Shown one piece after another: positions 20,534-31,532 of a stretch of 64,000 nucleotides of DNA. Position numbers and translations under genes: made by a program. The DNA comes from Petaurus breviceps papuanus (lineage: Eukaryota > Chordata > Mammalia > Diprotodontia > Petauridae). Numbering within the stretch: the first letter of the stretch is position 1; every line of letters begins with the position of its first letter. The notes beneath the pieces are model-generated. The model was not told where the DNA came from and made no database searches. It saw only the letters and a program-made list of their open reading frames with translations. The DNA lies in contig JAMXIF010001178.1 of the NCBI GenBank assembly GCA_028583685.1, positions 186,001 through 250,000 on the forward strand, written 5' to 3'.

Positions 20534-22220
20534 CCAGAGAGGAAAGCATCAGCAGGCATCCCAAGCCAATTTACTAGTTGCCTCAAACCAATACAGCTAA
20601 GCAGCACTGCAGAAATAGATTGATTGGAGACTAGACCTAAAAATGTTTGTGTATGTGGGTGTGAAGAATAGGAGACCACACACACACTCACTCACTCACT
20701 CACCCTGAGGTATCCAGTCTTTCTGTGACAAATCCTGTCCTTTGACTCGCCCATACACTAAACAATTCCATCTTCAGGGATGTGACTTTTAGAGGCACAT
20801 TCAGAGGGCAAATACCCTGAGCAGAGCTCCACAAAGGTGTCTGAATCTGTGGAGGAGGTCAGGTGGAAGAGAATGAAGGACAGAGAAAACCACAAATGAA
20901 CAATATCTATGTTGTATTATATTTTATTTATTTTGTTAAATATTTCCCAATTACATTTTAATTTGTTTTGGAGCACACCGTTTAAGCCATGAGTTTGATA
21001 CTTCTGGTGAAGGACTAGATTGGTTGTCTTCCCAACCCTGAACATAAGGGAAGGAAGCCAAGGTAGGAGCCGCTAAAGAACATTCTCCCTCTGTCCGTCT
21101 GTCTGTCTCTTATATTCTCTCTCAGTTTGGAGTAGGGCTCTAATTAAAGAGAACTTAGAATGTTGACTTTTCCTCTATGCTTCAATGTCATTTTCTGTAA
21201 AATGGGAAGGAAGTAGACAGGGTTGGAGTAGACTGTCTCTAATGTTCCACTTAATATGATCTGGTGATCCTTCAGACAAAATTATATTCTGGTAAACACA
21301 TCAAGCTCCTCCAGGCTAGAGTGAGTTTCATCTGTGGGACCCCCCTCCTGCCCCTGAGATCTCACAGCCAGGAGCAGGGTGAAAGAGTGACTTCACTGTC
21401 CAGGTGGCAGATGGGACTGTGGCACAAGCGGCTTTTCCAAGAACAGTGTCACAGCTTCCATCTGTTCTGAGACTGGGAATGCCAAAAATCCTGCTTGGCT
21501 TGAGCGCTCCTTCTCCCAGGGCAGGCATTTGTTCTGGTGAAATGATTGTCTCCCACATGACTCTTATTGCTTCTAATGAGCGCATAAGTACTGGGACCAG
21601 GCATCGAGTCCCTGGGGCCTCCAGAAATGGATTGGAACTCTGGAGCAGGGATTGGGTGGAAGTTTTCCAGGATATTTGGCCTTATCATGCACTAGTCATT
21701 CCACCAATTTTCTACTAAATCACAAAACTGGAGCATCTGGTCATCCAGTCATTCCTGGGTGACAAGCCAGCTGGATGTTCCTGCCACTGGGAGAGGCAGG
21801 TGAGTTGGTCACTGGCCTGTTGTCCCTCTGCTGACACCAGGTCCAGCAAGTTAGGGCCAGTGGAATGAAATCTCAGTGCAGAGTTTCACAAGTGACAAGG
21901 AACACAGCTCTCCAAAAGGAAGGCCTGGAGAGCAAGGTGGTGGGAGGCCACTGTCCGCTGGAATTCAGCCAGAGACAAAATGAGTTTGCTGAGTGAATGA
22001 GAAGGAAAGACAGATAAGGCCAAGGTCTGTGGGGTTTTTATGAGGAGAAAGGAGATTCAACTGAAGCTTGACACAGAGCACTGTGCTGAATTCAAGCTCA
22101 GTGAACCTTTATTAAATACTAACTCCATGCAAAGCACCATTCAGGCTGCCAAAAACACACAGCTTCATTACAGGAATGCAGCTGCATGCAACTCTATACT
22201 TGCCTGTCCTGGAGGCTCTT
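20534..22220. other. no gene seen; CACT microsatellite and hAT scrap
   Basis: A short (ACTC)n run lies at 20686-20705. An hAT scrap lies at about 20905-21000 ('TTGTTAAATATTTCCCAATT'), matching 45040. The rest is unplaced. Confidence 0.45.
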
Positions 22221-22228
22221 TTGCAAGA

Positions 22229-22366
22229 GAGCCATCATGGTGTAGTGGATAATGAGCTAACCCTCAGAGTTAAGGAGACCTGGGTTCAAATTCTGCCTCT
22301 GACACAAACTGACTGTAATTGTGGGCAAATCACTTAACATTAATGTCCTCTTAACATTAGTATCCT
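22229..22366 (+). repeat. MIR/SINE relic hosting a younger SINE
   Basis: 'GGTGTAGTGGATAATGAGCT' and 'CTGGGTTCAAATTCTGCC' are a tRNA-like head. The copy is cut at 22366 by the SINE at 22367. Confidence 0.65.
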
Positions 22367-22523
22367 TGGGGCAGTTAGGTGGAAAAGTGAATAGAGTACC
22401 AGCTCTGGAGTCAGGAGGACCTGAGTTCACATCCAGCCTCAGGCACTTAACATTTACTAGCTGTGTGACCTTGGGCAAGTCACAACCCCAACTGCCCTGC
22501 CTTCCCTCCAAAAAAAAAAAGAC
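22367..22523 (+). mobile_element. tRNA-like SINE with target duplication
   Basis: Head 'GGGGCAGTTAGGTGGAAAAG' to an A tail. The 12-bp flanks CATTAGTATCCT (22355-22366) and CATTGGTATCCT (22524-22535) differ at one base. Confidence 0.9.
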
Positions 22524-22699
22524 CATTGGTATCCTCAGCTGGAGACCATGAATTACCAGGGTTACCAAGATAAAAGAAGTTCTTCATTAGAGTTCCTTAT
22601 ATCAAGGTAATTATAAGTACTATCCAGAAAAAAATATGACCCTGTGTGTGTCATCTCTTTCCCCCTCTCCCTCATACCTCTGCTTTGCCCGCGGCCATA

Positions 22700-22960
22700 C
22701 TGAGCTAAGTGGTACAGTGGATAGAACACTGGGACTTTCGTCAGGAAGCCTTGAGGTCAAATCCAGCCTCACACATTTACTAACTTTGTGACCTTGAGCA
22801 AAAAATCATTTAACCTCTGTTTGCCTCAGTTAAAATTAGGATAACAATAGCACCCACTTCCCCAGGTTGTTGTAAAAATAAAGTGAGATAATAATTATAA
22901 ATCATTTAGGGCAGTTCCTAACACATAGTAGTTAATAAATGCTTAATTTATTAATTTAAA
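22700..22960 (+). repeat. MIR, nearly full length
   Basis: 'AAGTGGTACAGTGGATAGAA', 'TTTGCCTCAGTTAAAATTAG' and 'AGTAGTTAATAAATGCTTAA' in MIR order. Confidence 0.8.
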
Positions 22961-23600
22961 TTAAATAATAATTAAACGCTTAAGTGCTTAATAAATTTTT
23001 GATCCATTCCTTCTTTGGTGGTCTTTATCTTCTGCAACCATAACTGTCCAAGAAAGCCAGGGAAGTTTCTGTGTTTGGAAACATGACTTCATTCTGTAGC
23101 CTGCTGGGGGTGCTGACAGTGGGGAGTCAATGGATTCCACCCCCACCTCCTGTTTGTGTCTAGCTGCTGTTGAATAAAATTGGGTTGGCAGGTTCAAGTA
23201 CTCTTGAGAAGGGAGGACATCAGTGTGCACTAGCTCTCAAAGTAAATGGGGATAGGGATCACAGACTTGTTCCCTGAATCTCCCAAAGCTAGAATGAGAG
23301 TGTTCCCCTTGGGCCTTCAGGGGGCTACTTTTAGAATCATTCCATGGCTGACCTGTGTCACACACAAACAAGCAACCTTTTGGAATGCTTTTCACACAAT
23401 GACAGTATCGATACACCCCCAGCAGTTCTAGGTAAACCCCTTAGAGAGAGAGATAAACAGCACGTCACTAAAAGACACTGAGAGTCCTTGAGGTGAGGCA
23501 GCATCAGGGAGGACTCCCCTTAAAACAGGTTTTAGTACCTAAAAATATAGATTTAGAGCTAGAAGAGGCCTTGAAGGTCACCTAAATCGTCGATGGACCA
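22961..23600. other. no gene or named repeat seen
   Basis: Starts with a TTAA-rich stretch and then unique-looking sequence. Confidence 0.45.
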
Positions 23601-23867
23601 TGCATTTGGAGCTGGGATGAACCACAGAGGCCATCTAGTCCAGTCTCCTCATGTTGCAAATAAAGAAATTTCATTCCATGCCAGTGGGAATATAGGTAAT
23701 AAGTAGCAATCAGTGAATCAATAAACAAGCATTGTATTCCACACATTCTAAGCAATATGGAAACAAAGAAAGTCACATATATGGGCCCTGTCATCGAGGA
23801 GTGAACTCTTCAAATGGGGGAAGATAGATGCAGATAACAACGTACATAAAAGGTGTATACTGTCCTG

Positions 23868-24095
23868 TTGTTTAGTCATTTATTTCAGTCGTGTATGATT
23901 CTTTGTGACTCCTCTGAGGTTTTCTTAGCTCAGATACTAGAGGGGTTTGCTATTTCTTTCTCCAGCTCATTTTATAGATGAGGAAACTATGGCAAATAAT
24001 ATTAAGTGCCTTGCCTTGTCTGAGGTCAGATTCGAGCTCAGGAAGAGAAGTCTTCCTGACTCCAGGCCCAGCATTCTATCCACTGCACCGATAGC
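23868..24095 (-). mobile_element. Mar1 CORE-SINE with Bov-B-like tail
   Basis: Tail 'TTTCAGTCGTGTATGATTCT', CORE 'GATGAGGAAACTATGGCAAA' and head 'CTGACTCCAGGCCCAGCATT', reversed. Confidence 0.85.
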
Positions 24096-24894
24096 AATAT
24101 TAAGTGCCTATTATGTGCCGGGGACTGTGGTAGGTGGTAGAGATACCAAAAATCAAATTATTTCTTCAAAGAGTTTATATTGGAATGAGAAAGACAACAC
24201 ATACATAAAAAAATACACATAAAAGAACAATTTTAAAGTTAAGTATTTAAATGCAAATTGGTTTGGGAGGGAGGGCACTAGCAGTTGCACAGGATCAGGA
24301 AGGAGAAGCTTCATGCAAAAGATACCTCGGTTTCATCTTAATGGAAATGAAGGCCCCTGAAGCCAGAGTTCCAGGCATGAGTGACAGCCAATTCAAAGGC
24401 ACGGGGATGCAGTGAAGAAGAAAGGGAAGTCCACTTGGCCTGGATTGCCACGTGTGGGAGGGAGAATAATGTCCAGGGAGACTAGAAAGGTAAGTTGAGG
24501 CCAGCTTGTGCAGGACTTTAAAAGCTAAATTGAAAAGTTTTTATTTTATTCTAGAGACAATAGGGAGCGCTAGATTTGGTTTAGTGGGGCAATCCCATGG
24601 TAAGATCTGTGATTAAGGAAAATTATTTTGGCAGCAATGTGTAGAATGGACTGGAGTGTTGAGAGGTTTAAGACAGGGAGACCAAGTAGGAGCTGGCGAA
24701 ATAATCTAGACAAGAGATGAAGAGGTTCTGAGATAAGGTGATTGCTGTGTGAGTAGAGAGGAAGGATCAGATGTGAAGGTAGAAACAGCAAAGTTTATCA
24801 AATAAGTAAATATGTGGGGTGAGGGAGAGTGAAGAATTGAAGATAATGCCAAGGCTACAAAACTGAGACACTGGAAAGATCTTGGTTGTAGTTT

Positions 24895-25105
24895 GTCGTT
24901 TGTTCTCAAAGAGGACCATGACATCAGGGAGGTGATGCCATGACATGCAAGTGAATTGGATTTAAGTGAGGGAAGGCTGTGCAAAGTCACCAGCCTTGCT
25001 TTCTCTTCCAGAGCCATCTGGGTCCACTGGCAAGATACAGATCAGGATGACTGGAGATGGCTCCAGATGCAGTGGAAGACCTTGGTCCTTTTAAACTAAG
25101 CTCTT
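24895..25105 (+). mobile_element. RTE-partner SINE (RTESINE-like)
   Basis: 'TCTCAAAGAGGACCATGACA', 'TGCCATGACATGCAAGTGAA' and 'AGCCATCTGGGTCCACTGGC' are landmarks of the marsupial RTE-mobilised SINE. Confidence 0.7.
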
Positions 25106-25204
25106 TCCCAGATTGTGGTGCCTTTGATAGAAAGAGGGAAGCTTGATAATGAATTCAGTTTTAGGCATGACTCTGGCTCATCAAGTTTGAAATCTCCAAC
25201 AGGC

Positions 25205-25885
25205 AGCTGGTGTTTATTCAGTCATTCAGTCTTGTCTGAATCTTCATAATGCCATGGACCATAGCATGCCAGGCCCTTCTGTCCTCCACTGTCTCTGTGA
25301 GTCTGTCCAAATCTATGTCTATTACTTCCAGGACGCTACCCATCTCATCCTCTGCTGTCCTTTTCTCCTTTAGCCTTCAACATTTCCCGAAATTCCAAAC
25401 ATTTGCCTTCAACGTTCCCAAAAGTCCAGTCTTCTTTCTCATAGTGACCAAAGTATTTAAACTTCAACTTCAGTATTTGACTTTCCAGTAGTCTGAATTC
25501 ATTTCTTTAACTATTGAATGATTTGCTCTCCTTGCTGTCCAAGAGACTCAGAAGTCATCTCTAGCACCACAATAAGAAAGTGTTGATTCTGTGGTGCTCA
25601 GCTTTCCTTACAGTCCGATTCTCACAGCCATACATTGCTACTAGAAAAAACCATAGCTTTGAATTTATGGACCTTTGTCTAAGGTGATTTCTCTGCTTTG
25701 TAATATGCTGTCCAGATTTACCATAGCTTTTCTTCTAAGGAGCAAGGGTCTTTTAATTTCATGGCTACAGTCACTGTCAGCACTGATCTTTGAGCCCAAG
25801 AATATAAAATCTGACACTGCTTCCATTTCTTCTCCCTCTATTTACCAGGAAGTGATGGGACCAGTTACCAACATCTGATCCCCAA
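25205..25885 (-). mobile_element. RTE/Bov-B-like LINE, 3' part
   Basis: Read backwards, it carries the RTE ORF end in decayed form, such as the region around 'CACAGCCATACATTGCTACT' (the MYGCES motif) and 'CTGTCCAAGAGACTCAGAAG'. Its 3' end, 'CAGTCATTCAGTCTTGTCTG' near 25218, resembles the Mar1 tail. Confidence 0.8.
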
Positions 25886-26744
25886 CTAAAGCTTAGGGTT
25901 GATACTGGGAGATCTGATGTAGAGCTAGGAGTCATCTCCATAGAGATGGTAGTTAAACCCAAGGGAACTGATGAGACTACTGAGAGAGTAAATAAAGAAC
26001 AGGACAGAATCTTGAGTAACACCCACAGTTAGGAAGTGGGATGCAGATGATAAGCCAGCAAAGGGGACATTGAGAAAGCATAGTTAGATAGGTAGGTGGT
26101 GAGCCAGCAGAGAGTAGTATAGCAAAAACCAAGAGAAGAGAGGGTGGTCAATGAAATCTAATGGATTTAGGACTAAGGGTTAGGACTAAGATAAAACCAT
26201 TAGATCTGACAAATTAGAGCTCATTAGTAACTTTGGAGAAAGCAATTTCAATCAGAGCGATTAGGTCAGAAGCCAGATTGTAAAAGGTTGAGAAATTAGC
26301 AGGAGGAGAGAAAGCGGAGGCAGATAGTATAGTTAGTTTTTTCAAGGAGATTGATAAGAAAAGGGAGAAGTGGTATGAGGTGACAGCCTGAAGTAGTGAA
26401 GGTTTTTTGTCTTGTTTTGTTTTTCAGGTTGGTGGAGACCTAGGCATGTTTGAAGGTAGTGAGGAAGAAACCAGTTGAAGGGGAGCAGTGAAAGATCAGA
26501 GAGTTGGGGCCAATTGAGGATAGGATCTGCTGAAGGAGATAAGAGAGGATGAGGATCAAGTGCACATGTACAGCGGTTGGCTTTGGCAAGGAGAAGGATC
26601 TTGTCAGAAAATAGGAGGAAGGAAAAGAGAGGGGAGCTGGTGTCAAGGGATTTTGAGATGGAGAGAATGAGAATGGGAGACAACAGAGCTCATGTCAAAT
26701 GATCTCAATTTCTTCAGCGAAGTAAGAGGCAAGATCTTCAGCCG

Positions 26745-26992
26745 AGTTTGGGGAAAAAGGGAGAGAAAAAGAAAGACAGAGACAGAAGGAGAGAGAGAGA
26801 GGAAGGGATGGAGGGAGAGAGAGAGGGAAGGAGGGAAAGGAGGGAGAGAGAGAAGGAAGGAGAGGAGGGAGAGAGAGAGAGAGAATGAGGGAGAGAGAAG
26901 AAGAGACAGAGAGAGAGGATGGAGGGGGAGAAGGGAGGAGGGAGAGGGAAACAGAGAGAGAGAAAGAAAAGAAAACCAGGGAAACCAAAAGG
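26745..26992 (+). repeat. polypurine (GA/GGA)n tract
   Basis: About 245 bp almost entirely A and G on the + strand, made of GAGA and GGGAGG blocks with very few pyrimidines. Long open frames on both strands here are low-complexity artefacts. Confidence 0.95.
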
Positions 26993-27079
26993 CAGAGTTG
27001 AGGAGGGAGATCCTTCCAGGCATGGGAAATGGCCACTGCAAAGACACAGATCTGAGAGATGGAGCAATTTGTCTGAGAA

Positions 27080-27265
27080 ACTGCAAGTAGGCTAGTATGA
27101 CTGGATTGTAAAATATATAGTGGGAATAAAAGTGTAAAAGGTAAGAAGGATCCAGGTTGTGAAGGGCTTTAAATGCCAGACACTGGACTTTTATATTTAA
27201 CCCTGGAGAAAACAGGCAGCCACTGGAATTTATTGAGTGTTAGCAACAAGATCCTGGGCCAAAAG
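27080..27265. repeat. dispersed repeat, same family as 24095
   Basis: 'GGGCTTTAAATGCCAGACAC' and 'GGAGAAAACAGGCAGCCACT' parallel 24515-24575. It ends about 170 bp before GPSM1 exon 2. Confidence 0.55.
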
Positions 27266-27433
27266 GATGGTGAACCTAACCCCATGGGGGCCATGCTGTT
27301 GGGCTGATGTTTCAGTTCCTGGGGAACCCTATGCCCAGTCACTGAGCAGTTGGCCAGGTCTCTATGCCAGAGCCCCATCTAAGTAATCCCTGCTACAGCT
27401 TCCCTGAGTTTTCCTTTTCCTTGGTTTCCCCAG

Positions 27434-27655
27434 GATGGAGGCCTCCTGCCTAGAGCTGGCCCTCGAAGGCGAGAGGCTCTGTAAAGCTGGAGATTTCAAA
27501 GCTGGGGCTGCCTTCTTCGAAGCTGCTGTCCAGGTGGGGACTGAGGATCTGAAGACCCTGAGTGCAATCTACAGCCAGTTGGGGAATGCCTACTTCTACC
27601 TGAAAGAGTACTCAAAGGCTCTTGAGTATCACAAGCATGACCTCACCCTGGCCAG
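27434..27655 (+). CDS. GPSM1: GPSM1 (AGS3) coding exon 2, start of the TPR domain
   Basis: G-protein-signalling modulator 1 is a cytosolic scaffold with N-terminal TPRs that bind polarity and kinase partners and C-terminal GoLoco motifs that hold GDP-bound Galpha-i. This exon reads MEASCLELALEGERLCKAGD onward and ends HKHDLTLA plus two bases of an Arg codon. It carries the first TPR (QLGNAYFYLKEYSKALEYH). The acceptor is TTTCCCCAG before 27434 and the donor is AG/GTAAAG. One base precedes the ATG at 27435, so the exon is entered in phase 2, as expected if an upstream exon ends in an Arg codon before this Met (human ...YSR-MEASC, from memory). The ATG at 27435 can itself start translation, as in the rat form I recall. 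KAGDF and LKEY favour GPSM1 over GPSM2, which has KSGDC and LHDY. Confidence 0.97.
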
Positions 27656-28180
27656 GTAAAGCAGGGGACCACATATGGCTTTGTGATTGTATGAATGGGA
27701 TTTGTGTCACTGTGCAAATGTAAGATAATGTGATTATGTGTATATATGGAATGAGGCATGTGAAACTGAGTGACCCAGTATATGTGACTGGATATGACTC
27801 TTATGTGTGAATGGGCATGTTTATTATCACAGGTAAGTAAAGGGTGTTAACTCTTAGTGTACCATCAAAAGAAGATGGATTAAATTTCTCTTCTTAACCA
27901 ATAACCAGGGTTTTGCCTGGTCTAGTAGGTATGCTTCCTTTCCCCCCTACCCCAGAGCATTGCCTATAGACTGGCAACCACTCCCTCCCACCCACTGGTT
28001 GCAGTTTCTTGAGGTCCCATGACCATCACAATTCTCTCTAAGATCTGGCCTATTCACCAAGGACATTTGCCCCACCCCCAAGCCACAAGATGCCACCTAC
28101 CCTGGGAATCCATTCTTCTTCTTCATCCCCTCCTGTCTTCAAATACTTTGACTTTTCAGTCCTTCAAAACTCCAATTCCT

Positions 28181-28490
<310 letters not shown>

Positions 28491-28821
28491 CCAATGCCTT
28501 TGATTTATTTTTGCAGTCTTCCTCACTGGAACATAGGAATGGTCGGTTATCAAACCACAGACTCCCACCCCCCACCCCTGATTCATCACCCTGAAGGTAT
28601 TTGCATTTAACAGCTGTGACCCATCTTACCCCTTCATAGTATGCCAGGGCAGATTCTGACAGTGACAGACACCATTGTCACCTGTGTTTCCTCTTCTTTC
28701 CTCTTCCCTGACTTGGACCCTTGCCACCCCATGCTCCTTTTGGGATGCTCCATGTTAATAGATCTGCAGTATTTTTCCCAAATTTTTATTATTTATTTTT
28801 AACATTCTTTTTTTAATTCAA

Positions 28822-29879
28822 ATTGAAACAACTTTGAAATACCACCTTATACCAATCAGATTGGCTAATATGACAGAAAAGGAAAATGTTAAATATTGGA
28901 GAGGATATGAGAAAATTGGGACACTAAACTGATCTAATAACCATTCTGGAGAGCAATTTGGAACTATGCCCAAAGGACAACCAGACTTTGATCAAGCAAT
29001 ACTACTTCTAGGTCTGAATCCCAAAGAGATCATATAAAAGGGAAATGATCTATGTGTGCAAAAATATTTATACCAGCCCTATTCATGGTGGCAAAATATT
29101 GGAAGTTGAGGGGATGCCCATCAATTGGGGAATGATTGAACAAGCAGGAGTATATGAATGTTATGGAATACTATTGTGCAATAAGAAATGATGAACAGGC
29201 AGATTTTAGAAAAACCTGGAAAGATTTACATGAACTGATGTTGAGTGAAGTGAGCAGAACCAGGAGAACATTGCATACAGTAACAGTAACAAAGTGTGAT
29301 GATCAACTTTGAATGACTTAGCTCTTCTCAGCAACACAGTGATCCAAGGCAAGGATAAAGGACTCATGAAGGAAAATGCTATCCATATCCAGATAAAAGC
29401 CTGATGAACTCTGAATGCAGATAGAAGCATATTTTTTCACTTACTTTGTTCTTTCTCATGTTTTTTTTCCTTTTGATCTGCTTCTTTTTCCATAGCTATG
29501 ACAAATATAGAAATATGTTTTATATGATAGCACATATATAAACTATATCAAACTGTCTACATTTTCAGAAGAGAGGAGAAGAGGGAGAGAGGGAGAAAAA
29601 TTTGGAACTCAAAATCTTATGAAAATGAATGGGGTTCACGGCTAGGTGGTGCAGTGAATAGAACACTGGCCCTAGAGTCAGGAGGACCTGAGTTCATATT
29701 TGGCCTCAGCACTTAACACTTACTAGCTGTGTGACCTTGGCCAAGTCACTTAACCCCAATTGCCCTGCCTTCCCCCCTGCAAAAAAAGAAAGAAAAAAGA
29801 AAGAAATGAATGCTAAACATTTTCTTGATATGTAATTGAGAAAAAAAAATACTATTCAAAGCAAAATAAATAAATAAAT
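28822..29879 (+). mobile_element. L1 3' part (ORF2 end plus 3' UTR) with a SINE inside
   Basis: 'ACCAATCAGATTGGCTAATA', 'GCCCATCAATTGGGGAATGA', 'TTATGGAATACTATTGTGCA' and 'GAACCAGGAGAACATTGCAT' are in L1 order. The 3' UTR is split at 29631 by a SINE and resumes at 29812. 5' truncated. Confidence 0.9.
29631..29803 (+). mobile_element. tRNA-like SINE inserted in L1
   Basis: Head 'GGGGTTCACGGCTAGGTGGT', 'CCTGAGTTCATATTTGGCC' and an A/GA-rich tail. The 8-bp direct repeat AAATGAAT is at 29623-29630 and 29804-29811. Confidence 0.9.
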
Positions 29880-30300
29880 TTTTAAACATTCTTTTTTTTA
29901 AGTTCCAAATTCTGTCCCTCTCTCCAGCCCCTCCCCCACCCTTTGAGAAGGCAAGCAACATGGTATCAATTATACATATGAAATCATGTAAAACATATGT
30001 TGATATTTTGCATATATGTTACCCAAAAAGCAAGAAAAATAAAGAAAGTAAAAATATTATATTTCAATTTGCACTCAAAGTTCATCAGCTCTCTCTCTGG
30101 AGGTAGATAGCATTTTTCATCATGAGTCCTTCAGAAATGTCTTAGATCATTGTCTTGTTCATGTTAGCTAAATCATTCACGATTAGTTGTCGTTACAATG
30201 TTGTTGCTCCTGTGCACAATTATTTCCTGGTTCTGCTCACTTCACTTTGTATCAATTCATATAGGTCTTCCCGGGTTTTTTTGAAACCATCCTCCTCATC
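29880..30300 (-). mobile_element. L1 3' UTR fragment, tail to tail with the previous L1
   Basis: 'CAACATGGTATCAATTATAC', 'TCTCTCTGGAGGTAGATAGC' and 'CTCACTTCACTTTGTATCAA' in reversed L1 order. Confidence 0.85.
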
Positions 30301-30304
30301 ATTT

Positions 30305-30430
30305 CTCCCCAACAGAATATAAGTTTCTTGAAGGGAAGAACTGTTCATTTTCTGACTTTGTATGCCCAGCACTTATCACAGCACCTTGCACATAGTATGT
30401 GTTTAATAAATGCCTTTTTTATTCATTCAT
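30305..30430 (+). mobile_element. L2 3' end
   Basis: 'GAAGGGAAGAACTGTTCATT', 'TATGCCCAGCACTTATCAC' and 'GTGTTTAATAAATGCC'. Confidence 0.75.
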
Positions 30431-30489
30431 TTATTTTCTTAGTAAACACTCATTGAGTGGAATTGAACAGAATGGCCTCTTTTGATCTG

Positions 30490-30690
30490 ACAAAGGAAAT
30501 AAACATTTATAAAGTGCCTATTGTGTGCCAGACACTGTTCTAAGCCCTTTACAAACACTATCTCATTTGATCTTCACAACAACCCTGGAAGATAGGTGCT
30601 GTTATCATCTTATTTTTACAGTTGAGGAAACTGAGGCAATCAGGTTCAGTAACTTGCCCAGAGTCATAGAGCTTGTAAATGTTTGAGGTT
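30490..30690 (-). repeat. MIR
   Basis: 'AAAGTGCCTATTGTGTGCCA', 'CTCATTTGATCTTCACAACA' and 'GTTGAGGAAACTGAGGCAAT' in reversed MIR order. Confidence 0.85.
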
Positions 30691-31396
30691 AGAAAGGTTG
30701 AGAGAGGACATGAGTAACATCTTTTAAGTCATAGAAAGTATGGAGAAGGGGAAAGAGGATTTGCTAGAACTAGGGTCCCTCTGAAAGGTCCCTTAATAAA
30801 GAGGTAACTTAGGGATGAGTTGGCTCAGCTGGCAAGGATTTATGGCATTTGTTTCCCTAGAGCTTGGAGATGCTAGTTGCCTTAAAAGGCTTCAGGTGGG
30901 AGCTCTGGTTGGCAACAGCCTCCTGATTTAGATAAATGGTGTTTATGTATTACTTTATATCTTTACCTTGCCAACAGGCATGAATCCTCTTGTAGAAACA
31001 GCATCATACGCCCTGGTGGGGATCACCCTGTCCTATGCTCAGTCTTTGGTTTGCTAAGCCTGGGGATATCAAAATCTGCTAAAGCCTGAATTCTTTGCAC
31101 AGATAGACCAAGTTGTGTCTGAGCTGCATCTGCAAGACATTCAGACCCTGAGCACCAGAATTACAGGCTTTTCGCTGCTCTAATAGGTACAGTGTGAGTT
31201 CAAGGAGGTCAAGAAGGTGGTTCTTTTTAGGATCAAAGTCAAAGTTTCTGTTTCAGGCTGGTTAATGGGGTGAACTACTGTTCTTAGGGCCTGGGTGGGG
31301 GAGGAGAGAAGGTCATCTGAGCCTGAAGACCCCAACTTCTGCTCTAGAGCCTTCTTGCTGAGCTCATCTACTGTCTTCCCTCCTCTGTTTCCTCAG
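30691..31396. other. rest of intron 2, nothing named
   Basis: Unique-looking sequence ending in the exon 3 acceptor. No ORF of note. Confidence 0.5.
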
Positions 31397-31532
31397 AACT
31401 ATTGGAGACCGAATTGGGGAAGCCAAGGCCAGTGGCAACCTGGGCAATACCCTCAAAATCTTGGGTCGTTTTGAGGAAGCTGTTGTCTGCTGCCAGAGAC
31501 ACCTGGACATTTCCCAGGAACAGGGTGACAAG
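31397..31532 (+). CDS. GPSM1: GPSM1 coding exon 3, TPR 2
   Basis: Preceded by TTTCCTCAG and followed by the donor AAG/GTGAGA. The first base completes the Arg codon split across intron 2. It then reads TIGDRIGEAKASGNLGNTLK and ILGRFEEAVVCCQRHLDI, ending in QEQGDK. This is the second TPR with its Leu-Gly-Asn signature, and it forms the superhelix groove with the neighbouring repeats. It leaves in phase 0. The sequence nearly matches the rat and human protein I recall; the visible changes (KVLG to KILG, FDEA to FEEA) are conservative. The reading frame stays open about 90 codons past the donor, which I take to be chance. Confidence 0.97.

Larger units (their letters stand above)
24095..26690. 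repeat. long dispersed repeat split by two RTE-related insertions
   Basis: The head 'AAGTGCCTATTATGTGCCGG' and body text ('AGACAATAGGGAGCGC', 'TGGCAGCAATGTGTAGAATG', 'GTCATCTCCATAGAGATGGT') recur in other copies at 27080, 33620, 44100 and 61080 and in short heads at 10565, 32045, 35465, 45450 and 49845. The text continues across the insertions at 24895-25105 and 25205-25885. I recognise the pattern as common in marsupials but cannot name the family. Confidence 0.55.

Noticed and set aside
26643-27090. Several overlapping 110-147 codon frames on both strands
   Set aside because: They read the polypurine tract (Arg-Glu or Ser-Leu runs) and are low-complexity artefacts.
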